Below, piece by piece: positions 1 through 6,514 of a DNA stretch of 6,532 nt. Source of the DNA: JAZNUH01 sp045592225 (lineage in GTDB: Bacteria > Bacillota > Clostridia > UMGS1883 > UMGS1540). The translations under genes were made by a program, and so were the position numbers. Each line of letters begins with the position of its first letter. The stretch's first letter is position 1. The DNA lies in NCBI GenBank assembly GCA_045592225.1, contig JAZNUH010000026.1:1-6532 (forward strand), given 5' to 3'. A model generated the notes under the pieces. That model had not been told where the DNA came from, ran no database searches, and worked only from the letters and a program-made list of their open reading frames with translations.

Positions 1-10
1 TGTCCGGTTT

Positions 11-75
11 CAGCACATCGGTAAGTCGAATGTGTCAGGACATCGGTAAGTGTTTGTGTCAGCACATCGGTAAGT
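11..75 (+). repeat. Three direct repeats at the left IS end
   Basis: The unit CAGCACATCGGTAAGT occurs at 11-26, at 36-51 (one change, CAGGACAT) and at 60-75. The second and third copies are preceded by TGTGT. Start-to-start spacing is 25 then 24 bp, slightly over two helical turns, so all copies lie on much the same face of the DNA. The same unit, with CATAGG instead of CATCGG, occurs inverted at the right end. They are most simply read as transposase-binding sites. More copies could lie to the left of the window. Confidence 0.85.
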
Positions 76-80
76 CCTTA

Positions 81-89
81 TGATATAAT
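81..89 (+). promoter_or_regulatory. Extended -10 promoter of the transposase gene
   Basis: TATAAT at 84-89 is preceded by TG at the extended -10 position (81-82). No good -35 hexamer is found 17 bp upstream; that position lies within the third end repeat (60-75). Transcription would start near 96, leaving a leader of about 15 nt before ATG 112. Because the repeat ends 6 bp before the extended -10 element, transposase bound there would probably block its own promoter (inference). Confidence 0.6.
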
Positions 90-111
90 ACCATCGAAGG
101 GGGTGGTATTT

Positions 112-1281
112 ATGCCATGGAAGGAGACCAATGCAATGAACGAAAAAACACAATTTATCAATGCCATGCTTAAAGCTGAAAAACCATTCAAACATATTTG
201 TGCTGATTTTGGTATTTCCGAAAAAACCGGACATAAGTGGAAAAAGAGATTTTATGAAGACGGCAAATCCGGTCTTTTAGAAAAATCTCGTTCCCCCGAT
301 ATACATCCTAATGCTTTATCCGAAGATACCATAATTGATTTAATTACTTTAAAAACTGCGCATCCTTTTTGGGGAGCTAAAAAAATACGGGAACTTTATG
401 CTAAAGCTCATCCTGAAATGGTCATTCCATCTCTCAGTAGCGTAAACCGTATTTTATCAAAAGCTAATCTTGTGAAGAAGCGTAAAACTAAGCCAGCTTC
501 AAAGGATTGCCGGAGATTACATCAACATATTCAACCTGAAGAAGTTAACGATGTGTGGGCAATAGACTTCAAAGGTTGGTGGAAATCTGATGGAGAAATC
601 TGTGAACCCTTTACCGTCAGAGACCTTGTTTCTCGCAAAATTCTTTGCGCAAAGCTTATGCAATCCAAAACTTCGCAAGCTGTGCGAGAGGTGATGACGG
701 AATTATTTAAAAAATACGGATTGCCGAAGGTTATTCGCAGTGATAACGGTACTCCGTTTTCATCTCCTAATGGTCTTCTTTCTCTCACTTGCCTGTCTGC
801 CTGGTGGATAACTCTTGGAATATTACCTGATCGTACCGAGAAAGGCACTCCTGGTCAGAATGGTTCTTTGGAACGAATGCATGCTGATATTTCAAGAGAA
901 ATCGAAGGTAAAATTTCCGGCGGCGTTAAAGCAAATCAAGTAGTTCTGGACGCTTGGGTTGAAGAATACAACTCTGTTCGCCCAAATGAAGCTATCGGCA
1001 TGCGAACACCTGACGAAGTATATACATCATCCCCAAGGAAATACACAGGTGATTATGATGATATTGACTACCCGATTGGGTTTGAACACCGAAAAGTTAT
1101 TGGCAGCGGAGAAATTATCATCAATGGAATACGCGTAGTCATAGGTTATTCTCTAAGAGGTCTGACTGTAGGTTTAAAGTGTATAGATGAAAATACATAC
1201 CACGTATTTCTTTCTGATTTTCTTCTTGGAACTTTGGATACGATTTCGTATTGCTTTATTCCGTTAGAAGATCTAAAATGA
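112..1281 (+). CDS. IS481-family DDE transposase, 389 aa, intact
   Basis: This DNA-binding transposase cuts and joins the ends of its own element. Numbering from the ATG at 112, residues about 10-60 form a helix-turn-helix (FGISEKTGHKW at 33-43). A second HTH-like region covers about 61-125 (HPFWGAKKIREL). The RNase H-fold integrase core spans about 140-300, with D152 (WAIDFKG), D211 (IRSDNGTPF) and E254 (QNGSLERMH) as the likely catalytic triad. The 42 residues between the second D and E fit IS481. Residues about 325-389 are the beta-rich tail typical of this family. I chose ATG 112 because the N-terminus MPWKE is characteristic of IS481 proteins and a GGGGG tract at 99-103 lies 8 nt upstream. 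GTG 103 is in frame but overlaps that tract. ATG 136, with AAGGAG at 121-126, is a plausible internal alternative start. No frameshift or missing catalytic residue is visible. Confidence 0.93.
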   Translation: MPWKETNAMNEKTQFINAMLKAEKPFKHICADFGISEKTGHKWKKRFYEDGKSGLLEKSRSPDIHPNALSEDTIIDLITLKTAHPFWGAKKIRELYAKAHPEMVIPSLSSVNRILSKANLVKKRKTKPASKDCRRLHQHIQPEEVNDVWAIDFKGWWKSDGEICEPFTVRDLVSRKILCAKLMQSKTSQAVREVMTELFKKYGLPKVIRSDNGTPFSSPNGLLSLTCLSAWWITLGILPDRTEKGTPGQNGSLERMHADISREIEGKISGGVKANQVVLDAWVEEYNSVRPNEAIGMRTPDEVYTSSPRKYTGDYDDIDYPIGFEHRKVIGSGEIIINGIRVVIGYSLRGLTVGLKCIDENTYHVFLSDFLLGTLDTISYCFIPLEDLK

Positions 1282-1304
1282 TAATATATTTATTGGTTAG
1301 GGCA

Positions 1305-1323
1305 AAAACACTTACCGTGTTTT
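1305..1323. other. Small 7-bp stem-loop just after the transposase gene
   Basis: AAAACAC at 1305-1311 and GTGTTTT at 1317-1323 form a perfect 7-bp inverted repeat around the loop TTACC. It starts 24 nt after the transposase stop codon. Read rightward the stem ends in four T; read leftward it ends in five T before a G. It could be a weak bidirectional terminator, but the stem has few G:C pairs. The stem edge and loop together contain CTTACC, the core of the IS end repeats. Confidence 0.4.
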
Positions 1324-1349
1324 CACCTGAATCAATTATATATTATCGG

Positions 1350-1413
1350 CTTTGTCAAGGTAGTATTGCAAGCTTCCGTATTGCGAAACCTTGCAATCTC
1401 CACCTTGACAAAG
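1350..1413. repeat. Compound inverted repeat (long hairpin) in the IS 3' tail
   Basis: CTTTGTCAAGGT at 1350-1361 pairs perfectly with ACCTTGACAAAG at 1402-1413 (12 bp). After an internal loop (3 nt left, 4 nt right), ATTGCAAG at 1365-1372 pairs with CTTGCAAT at 1390-1397 (8 bp). The apical loop is 17 nt. GTATTGC appears twice within it (1363-1369 and 1378-1384). No T-run follows on either strand, so it is not a standard intrinsic terminator. It lies three bases inside the cluster of right-end repeats. Possible roles are a structured RNA tail, a block on transcription entering the IS from outside, or a host-factor site; none can be chosen from sequence alone. Confidence 0.7.
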
Positions 1414-1415
1414 GG

Positions 1416-1476
1416 CTTACCTGTACTTACCACCGGCTTACCTATGTTCTGACACAAATTACTTACCTATGTGCTG
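1416..1476 (-). repeat. Right IS end: two inverted copies of the end repeat plus extra cores
   Basis: On the minus strand CAGCACATAGGTAAGT reads from 1476 to 1461, and CAGAACATAGGTAAG reads from 1451 to 1437 with TGTGT before it. The two copies start 25 bp apart, matching the left end. Further inward the core GGTAAG recurs on the minus strand at 1431-1426 and 1421-1416, now only 10-11 bp apart and without the CAGCACAT half. The end is thus a cluster of four core sites, two full and two half. Confidence 0.8.
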
Positions 1477-1498
1477 GTTTTTCCAATTTGCTCCTCAA

Positions 1499-1530
1499 TT
1501 TTGCATTTTGCATTTAGCATTTTGCATTTT
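1499..1530. repeat. 7-bp tandem repeat (TTTTGCA)n
   Basis: Four units lie at 1499-1505, 1506-1512, 1513-1519 (TTTAGCA, one change) and 1520-1526, followed by a partial TTTT to 1530. It lies just outside the right IS end, in host DNA downstream of the pgcA-like gene. No gene function is implied; it is a slippage-prone simple repeat. Confidence 0.8.
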
Positions 1531-1531
1531 A

Positions 1532-1560
1532 ATTATACTCTTTTTCCTACGTTTTTGCAA
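1532..1560 (-). promoter_or_regulatory. Possible leftward promoter downstream of pgcA
   Basis: On the minus strand TTGCAA (1560-1555, four of six matches to the -35 consensus) is followed after exactly 17 bp by a perfect TATAAT (1537-1532). Transcription would start near 1525 and run through the tandem repeat into the IS right end, antisense to the transposase. A GAGGAG sequence at 1496-1491 on the same strand lies 4 nt before a TTG whose frame ends after seven codons inside the IS repeat. The region is AT-rich, so a chance match is possible. Confidence 0.4.
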
Positions 1561-1563
1561 CCC

Positions 1564-3252
1564 TTATTTAATCATCTCGTCAACATCCTTTTTAATCTTC
1601 GCAAGCTGTGCCTCTGCATCATCACCGCAGATGCTCAGGTAAACCTTAAGCTTTGGTTCTGTGCCCGAGGGACGGAAGGTGACAAGAGTTTTGTCGGCAA
1701 GATAAAACTGCAAAACATTTGACGCGGGCAGGTCTACCTTGGTTTTCACGCCGCTTTTAACATCTGTGCACTCGCCAGCAGAATAATCGGTATAGCGCAC
1801 AACCGCCTCGCCGCCGATGGCTGTGGGCAGATTTTTGCGCAGATTGCTCATAACCGCAGAGATTTTCTCTGCGCCGTCAAGACCCTCCATATAAATGTTT
1901 ATATTCTCCTCTTTGTATCTGCCAAACTTTGCAAAAAGCTCTTCCAGTGCATCCACAAGACTCATACCGCGCAGAGAATAGCTTGCCGCCATTTCGGCAA
2001 TAAGCAGAGATGCCACAACCGCATCCTTGTCCCTTACGTCTGTGCCTGTGAGATAGCCGTAGCTTTCTTCAAATCCCAGAATAAATGTGTGCTCACCCGT
2101 CTGCTCGTAGAGAGCAATTTTGTTGGCAATATATTTAAAGCCTGTCAGCACGTCGATAAGCTGTGCACCGTAAAAATCGGTTATTGCTCGCACCATTTCG
2201 GTGGTTACAATGGTTTTGATTATTGCGGCATTTTTGGGCAGTCTGCCCTCACCTTTAAGGGCGGAGAGCATGTAATCGGTAAGCAGCGCACCTGTCTGGT
2301 TGCCTGTAAGAGCTACAAATCTGCCCTCCTTGTTTCGCGCCATTACCCCCACCCTGTCCGCATCGGGGTCTGTGCCTATAATAATGTCCGCACCCACCTC
2401 GTTTGCAAGCTTTTCAGCCAAGGCAAAGCCTTCGGGGTTTTCGGGGTTGGGGCTTTTAACTGTGGGAAATGCACCGTCGGGTAACTCCTGCTCGGGCACA
2501 ACCATTACATTTTCAAAGCCTGCTCTTTTTAAAACCTCACGCACAGGGATATTACCCGAGCCGTGAAAGGGCGTGTAAACAATTTTCATATTGCGGCAGG
2601 CTTTTATAACCCCGCCGTTTATGGTGCGTGAAAGAGTGCTGCTGTAGTATGCCTCATCCACCTCTGCACCTATTATTTTTATAAGCTTGTCATCCGCCTC
2701 TGTCTTTACATCGGCAAAAATGTCAAGCCTGTTTATTTCCTTTTCAACCGCGTTTGATGCCTCGCCCGAAAGCTGACCGCCGTCGGGTCCGTAAACCTTG
2801 TAGCCGTTGTACTGCGCGGGGTTGTGACTTGCCGTGATAACAATACCTGCCGCGCAGCCGAGATGGCGCACCGCAAAGCTGAGCTGGGGAACGGGTCGCA
2901 GCGATTCATAAAGGTAAGCGGTAACACCGTTTGCCGATAAAACCTCTGCTGCCGCACGGGCAAACTCCTTTGAAAAATGACGTGAATCATAGGCAATGGC
3001 AACACTGCCGCCACCGTTTTTCAAAATGTACATGGCAAGACCCTGTGTAGCACGACGTACCACATAAATGTTCATACGCGCTGTGCCTGCGCCTATTATT
3101 CCGCGCAGACCTGCTGTGCCAAATTCAAGGTCAGAGAAAAATCTTTCTTTAATCTCACCGTCATTTTCCTGTATGCTTAAAAGCTCTGCTCTGTTTTGCT
3201 CATCCATTTCGGCAAAGTCGAGCCAGCTTTGGTATTTTTCTTTATAATTCAA
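1564..3252 (-). CDS. pgcA: Phospho-sugar mutase, PgcA-type phosphoglucomutase/phosphomannomutase, 562 aa
   Basis: A cytoplasmic enzyme of the alpha-D-phosphohexomutase superfamily that moves phosphate between C6 and C1 of glucose (possibly also mannose), supplying glucose-1-phosphate for UDP-glucose, envelope glycolipids and polysaccharides. Landmarks: FGTAGLRG at 44-51; the phosphoserine loop TASHNP at 140-145 with S142 as the catalytic serine; the metal loop DPDAD at 295-299; the sugar-binding GFEESYG at 393-399; and the phosphate-binding RPSGTEPK at 527-534. All four domains are present, and the length is close to Bacillus PgcA. The start is TTG at 3252: an in-frame TGA lies just upstream, the N-terminal NYKEKYQSWLDF suits the family, and a weak AAAGAG lies 7 nt before. 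The next ATG (residue 16) would cut conserved sequence. It is the last gene of the thrS-dacF-pgcA run, 39 bp after dacF. The family is certain; glucose rather than mannose preference is inferred. Confidence 0.93.
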   Translation of the reverse strand: MNYKEKYQSWLDFAEMDEQNRAELLSIQENDGEIKERFFSDLEFGTAGLRGIIGAGTARMNIYVVRRATQGLAMYILKNGGGSVAIAYDSRHFSKEFARAAAEVLSANGVTAYLYESLRPVPQLSFAVRHLGCAAGIVITASHNPAQYNGYKVYGPDGGQLSGEASNAVEKEINRLDIFADVKTEADDKLIKIIGAEVDEAYYSSTLSRTINGGVIKACRNMKIVYTPFHGSGNIPVREVLKRAGFENVMVVPEQELPDGAFPTVKSPNPENPEGFALAEKLANEVGADIIIGTDPDADRVGVMARNKEGRFVALTGNQTGALLTDYMLSALKGEGRLPKNAAIIKTIVTTEMVRAITDFYGAQLIDVLTGFKYIANKIALYEQTGEHTFILGFEESYGYLTGTDVRDKDAVVASLLIAEMAASYSLRGMSLVDALEELFAKFGRYKEENINIYMEGLDGAEKISAVMSNLRKNLPTAIGGEAVVRYTDYSAGECTDVKSGVKTKVDLPASNVLQFYLADKTLVTFRPSGTEPKLKVYLSICGDDAEAQLAKIKKDVDEMIK

Positions 3253-3291
3253 AAAATCACTCTTTCACTTTTTTGTATGTATTATTCCACC

Positions 3292-4560
3292 TTATCCGCG
3301 TTTTACTCTGCGGCGGCGTCTTTTTCTTGATTTGTTTGCCCGCGCTGTCATAATAAACAGTATTCCAAGCACCAAAAGCACCCAGAACCACCAGGAAGTC
3401 AGCAGTTTTTTTGCGGGATGAATAATAAATGCCAGAGGCTGATACTCGTAATCGCGGTCTGCTACAAGCAGGGTTTCGCCTACCTTTACATCCTCGTACC
3501 AGTATTCCATTCTGCCTAAGGTCTGACCCTTTACAAAGGGTGCGGAAACGTCCTTTATGTTGTATTCCTTTTTCTTTATTTTGTCGGGGTCTGCGCCCTC
3601 GGGCAAAATAATGTTTACATCATTTTGTGCAAGCATGGGAATTAAAAAGGCATCCTTTGCGTTGGCAACGGGAAGTGAGCTGAGCCTTTCCCCCGCCTTT
3701 GCACGGCTTACGCTTACGCACTCTTCAAGACCGTACTGCAAAAGCTTTTTAGAGTCAATAAACGCCCAGTTTTTGCCATCCTTCTTGTCGGCACCCATTA
3801 CAACCGAGATTACAAATCCCCTGTCCGACTGCGCCGACGAAACAAGACAGTTGCCCGCCTTAACCGTGTAGCCTGTCTTTATGCCGTTTGCGTGTTCATA
3901 GTAAAAGGAGCTTTCGGGGTTTAAAAGATGGTTTGTGGATTTTATAACCCTCTGCTTGTCATACTTTTCTGTGGGTTCAATGGTGTACTCCCTTGTCATT
4001 ACCACCTCACGAAACAGAGGCAATGTCATTGCGTGGCGCGCAATAATTGCCAGATCGCGTGGTGTGGTGTAGTGCTTGTCGTGGTGCAAGCCGTGTGCAT
4101 TTACAAAGTTTGTACCTGTGCAGCCAAGCTCTGCCGCGCGGGCTGTCATAAGCTTTGCAAAGGAATCCAGGTCACCTGCAATGTGACGGCCCAGCACATT
4201 TGCCGCATCGTTTGCCGAGCAGACGAGCAGCGAGAAAATCAAATCCTTCACAGACATTTCCTCAAACTCGCTGAGCCACACCTTTGTGCTGTCCCAGCTT
4301 ATGGAATTTACATCCTCAAAGGTGGCGGTGCAAACCGTGTCCAGCTCGCAGTTTTCTATTGCCAAAATAGCGGTCATAATCTTGGTGGTGCTGGCAGGGT
4401 ACATCCTTTTGTCAGCATTTTTTTCGGAAAGGGTTATGCCCGAATTTCCGTCTATAAGAATATATGTGGGAGCACTAACAGAAACAGGTGCCGCCATTAA
4501 CGGCACCTGCGTAAATACAAAGATTAAAAGTATACACAACCAAAAACACTTAATTTTCAT
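3292..4560 (-). CDS. D-alanyl-D-alanine carboxypeptidase (DacF/PBP5-like, peptidase S11), 422 aa
   Basis: A low-molecular-weight penicillin-binding protein that removes the terminal D-Ala from peptidoglycan pentapeptides outside the membrane, limiting cross-linking. The N-terminus is a signal peptide (MKIKC, then a hydrophobic stretch to about residue 20, probable cleavage near the MAA at 22-24). The three active-site motifs are present: S57-T-T-K60, S115-A-N117 and K228-T-G230, so it should be active and bind beta-lactams. Residues about 280-375 match the C-terminal beta domain. A transmembrane segment follows at about 388-406 (WWFWVLLVLGILFIM), then an Arg/Lys-rich tail (RKRRRRR at 412-418). 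This gives a true membrane anchor rather than the amphipathic helix of E. coli PBP5, as often seen in clostridial homologues. ATG 4560 lies 1 bp after the thrS stop codon, with AAGG inside thrS 9 nt upstream, so translation is probably coupled. DacF versus DacA cannot be settled, hence no symbol. Confidence 0.93.
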   Translation of the reverse strand: MKIKCFWLCILLIFVFTQVPLMAAPVSVSAPTYILIDGNSGITLSEKNADKRMYPASTTKIMTAILAIENCELDTVCTATFEDVNSISWDSTKVWLSEFEEMSVKDLIFSLLVCSANDAANVLGRHIAGDLDSFAKLMTARAAELGCTGTNFVNAHGLHHDKHYTTPRDLAIIARHAMTLPLFREVVMTREYTIEPTEKYDKQRVIKSTNHLLNPESSFYYEHANGIKTGYTVKAGNCLVSSAQSDRGFVISVVMGADKKDGKNWAFIDSKKLLQYGLEECVSVSRAKAGERLSSLPVANAKDAFLIPMLAQNDVNIILPEGADPDKIKKKEYNIKDVSAPFVKGQTLGRMEYWYEDVKVGETLLVADRDYEYQPLAFIIHPAKKLLTSWWFWVLLVLGILFIMTARANKSRKRRRRRVKRG

Positions 4561-4561
4561 A

Positions 4562-6466
4562 TTACATTACCTTGTTAACATCCTGCTCTAAAAGCATATC
4601 GCAAAGGTCTTCAAGCTTCATGGAGCCCATGTCACCCTGTACGCGTGAACGAACAGAAACTGCACCCTCTTCTGCTTCCTTGTCACCAACAACCAGCATA
4701 TAGGGAACCTTCTGCAACTGCGCTTCTCTGATTTTGTAACCGATTTTTTCGTTTCTGTCATCGGTTTCGGTTCTGATGCCGTAATCGTCAAGCGCCTTTG
4801 CAACCTTGGCAGCATATTCAAAATGCTTTTCGCTGATGGGCAGAATTTTTGCCTGAACAGGAGCAAGCCACAGGGGGAATGCACCTGCAAAATGCTCGAT
4901 AAGAATACCGATAAAGCGTTCAATACTGCCGAATACAACACGGTGTATCATAATGGGACGGTGCTTTTCGCCGTCGCTGCCTGTGTATTCAAGCTCAAAC
5001 TTTTCGGGGAGCTGGAAGTCAAGCTGAATTGTACCGCACTGCCATGTTCTGTTGATGCAGTCCTGAAGGTGGAAGTCAAGCTTGGGTCCGTAGAATGCGC
5101 CGTCGCCCTCGTTTACCTTGTAGTCATAGCCAAGCTCTGTGATAGCATCGCGCAGAGCCTCGGTAGCAATGTTCCAGTCCTCCTCACTTCCCATGCTGTC
5201 CTCGGGACGAGTGGAAAGCTCAATGTGATATTTAAATCCAAAAGCGGTGTAAACCTTGTCAATAAGCTGAACAACGCCCTTGATTTCGTCCTTTATCTGG
5301 TCACGGGTCATAAAGATATGAGCATCGTCCTGTGTAAAGTTACGAACTCTCATAAGACCGTGGAGTGCACCCGACAGCTCGTGACGGTGAACAAGACCCA
5401 GCTCGCCCATACGGATGGGCAGGTCACGGTAGGAACGCATTTTGGTTTTGTAGGTAAGAATACCGCCGGGGCAGTTCATGGGCTTAATTGCGTAATCCTC
5501 ATCGTCAATCTGTGTGGTGTACATGTTTTCTCTGTAATGATACCAGTGTCCGCTGGTCTCCCACAGGGATTTGTTAAGTATAATAGGAGTGGAAATTTCA
5601 ACATAGCCTGCCGCCTTGTGAATTTCACGCCAGTAGTTTATAAGTGTGTTACGAAGGTCCATACCCTTGGGCAGGAAGAAGGGGAAGCCGGGGCCTTCCT
5701 CTAAAATTGTGAACAGCTCTAATTCTTTACCAAGCTTTCTGTGGTCGCGCTTTTTAGCCTCCTCAATGGCTGCAAGGTATTCGTCAAGGTCAGAAGCCTT
5801 GGGGAATGCTGTGCCGTAAATTCTCTGCAGCATTTTGTTTTTCTCGTTGCCTCTCCAGTAAGCACCTGCAACACTTGTCAGCTTAACAGCCTTAACTCTG
5901 CCTGTTGCGGTAAGGTGAGGACCTGCGCAAAGGTCAACAAAATCGCCCTGCTCGTAGAAAGATATGATTGCATCCTCGGGCAAATCGTTTATAAGCTCAA
6001 CCTTGTAAGGCTCGTCCTTTTCTTCCATGAACTTAATAGCCTCTGCTCGGGGCAGCTCAAAGCGACGGAGCTGAAGGTTTTCTTTAATAATTGCCTTCAT
6101 TTCCTTTTCGATTGCAGGAAAGTCTTCAACAGTAATGCTCTTGTCAAGGTCTATATCATAGTAAAAACCGTTGTCAATAGCAGGACCGATGGCAAGCTTT
6201 GCCGCAGGGTATAATCTCTTAATAGCCTGTGCAAGAATATGTGAAGCGGTGTGACGGTACGCATGGCGACCCTGTTCATCGTCAAAGGTGAGAATGTTTA
6301 CAGTTGCATCCTCATTAATGGGTGCCCAAAGCTCCTGCACTTCACCGTTTACTTCAACAGCAACGGCAGCACGTGCAAGTCCCTCACTTATGCTTTTTGC
6401 AATTTCAAGACCGGATACACCGGATTCAAATTCGCGCGTATCATCGCGGAGTGTAATTTTAATCAT
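4562..6466 (-). CDS. thrS: Threonyl-tRNA synthetase, 634 aa
   Basis: A class II aminoacyl-tRNA synthetase that charges tRNA-Thr and hydrolyses mischarged Ser-tRNA-Thr. Domain order is canonical: TGS domain about 1-60; editing domain with HTASH (H72, H76) and C180-A-G-P-H184; the catalytic core with zinc ligands C332 (NCPGG), H383 (QDDAHIF) and H508 (MIHR); motif 2 around VHRHELSGALHGL; motif 3 GSIERF with R517; and a C-terminal anticodon-binding domain from about 540. Length matches the family. I chose ATG 6466 (MIKITLRDD) because GGTGAT, complementary to the 3' end of 16S rRNA, lies 4 nt before it. ATG 6472 (MIMIK) is nearly as good. A TTG at 6508 extends the frame but falls at the predicted transcription start, so I reject it. 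It leads the operon; its stop codon is 1 bp from the dacF-like start. Confidence 0.97.
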   Translation of the reverse strand: MIKITLRDDTREFESGVSGLEIAKSISEGLARAAVAVEVNGEVQELWAPINEDATVNILTFDDEQGRHAYRHTASHILAQAIKRLYPAAKLAIGPAIDNGFYYDIDLDKSITVEDFPAIEKEMKAIIKENLQLRRFELPRAEAIKFMEEKDEPYKVELINDLPEDAIISFYEQGDFVDLCAGPHLTATGRVKAVKLTSVAGAYWRGNEKNKMLQRIYGTAFPKASDLDEYLAAIEEAKKRDHRKLGKELELFTILEEGPGFPFFLPKGMDLRNTLINYWREIHKAAGYVEISTPIILNKSLWETSGHWYHYRENMYTTQIDDEDYAIKPMNCPGGILTYKTKMRSYRDLPIRMGELGLVHRHELSGALHGLMRVRNFTQDDAHIFMTRDQIKDEIKGVVQLIDKVYTAFGFKYHIELSTRPEDSMGSEEDWNIATEALRDAITELGYDYKVNEGDGAFYGPKLDFHLQDCINRTWQCGTIQLDFQLPEKFELEYTGSDGEKHRPIMIHRVVFGSIERFIGILIEHFAGAFPLWLAPVQAKILPISEKHFEYAAKVAKALDDYGIRTETDDRNEKIGYKIREAQLQKVPYMLVVGDKEAEEGAVSVRSRVQGDMGSMKLEDLCDMLLEQDVNKVM

Positions 6467-6476
6467 AATCATCACC
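6464..6476 (-). promoter_or_regulatory. thrS: Ribosome binding site deciding the thrS start
   Basis: On the minus strand CGGTGATGATTATG reads into the start codon. GGTGAT can pair with the end of the anti-Shine-Dalgarno sequence (AUCACC) and favours ATG 6466 over ATG 6472, which lies within the pairing sequence itself. Confidence 0.55.
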
Positions 6477-6514
6477 GTTTTATATAAAAATTTGGCATAG
6501 TAATCCAATAATTA

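Larger units (their letters stand above)
1..1476 (+). mobile_element. IS481-family insertion sequence, left boundary uncertain
   Basis: The element holds a single full-length DDE transposase gene flanked by related inverted ends. Reading inward, the left end from 11 and the right end from 1476 (complement) agree at 33 of 40 positions, ungapped, so they form a bipartite imperfect inverted repeat. The outermost matching base is C11 on the left and G1476 on the right. The ten bases outside these points do not match each other, so the true tips and the target duplication cannot be fixed. IS481 elements usually begin with TGT, and TGT does occur at 1-3, but the right side has no counterpart. The left flank lies outside the window. 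The element is visibly richer in A+T than the genes to its right, as expected for acquired DNA. It inserted downstream of the pgcA-like gene, not inside it. The intact gene and intact ends suggest a recent, possibly active copy. Confidence 0.85.
1282..1563. other. Intergenic region between transposase and pgcA: IS 3' tail plus host junction
   Basis: This 282-nt gap has no credible protein-coding gene. Positions 1282-1476 are the IS tail (small stem-loop, compound hairpin, end repeats). Positions 1477-1563 are host DNA with the tandem repeat and a possible leftward promoter. I find no GC-rich stem followed by a T-run on the minus strand directly after the pgcA stop codon, so the thrS-dacF-pgcA operon has no obvious own terminator here. 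Confidence 0.7.

Noticed and set aside
11..75. CRISPR-like array (three similar repeats)
   Set aside because: The units are 16 bp with only 8-9 bp between them, are followed directly by a transposase promoter, and reappear inverted at the other end of the IS. They are transposon end repeats.
1350..1413. Standard intrinsic terminator
   Set aside because: The stem is strong, but neither strand has a T-run after it (GGGCTTACC on plus, CCGATAATATA on minus).
1251..1517. 88-codon plus-strand open frame in the IS tail
   Set aside because: It overlaps the transposase 3' end, both hairpins and the right IS repeats, and has no ribosome site or conserved-looking segment.
3928..4500. 190-codon plus-strand open frame
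   Set aside because: It is antisense to the dacF-like gene, very Cys-rich, and has no family motif or credible ribosome site; a shadow frame.
4823..5704. 293-codon plus-strand open frame
   Set aside because: It lies wholly antisense to thrS, has a Cys/Val/Leu-rich composition typical of a reverse-complement frame, and shows no recognisable domain.
5741..6214. 157-codon plus-strand open frame
   Set aside because: It is antisense to the thrS editing domain, whose conserved residues explain the sequence.
6472..6498. Eight-codon leader peptide (MPNFYIKR) whose TGA overlaps ATG 6472 of thrS
   Set aside because: It has no good ribosome site, no threonine codons and no attenuator structure. The overlap is probably chance, though it could in principle aid re-initiation.
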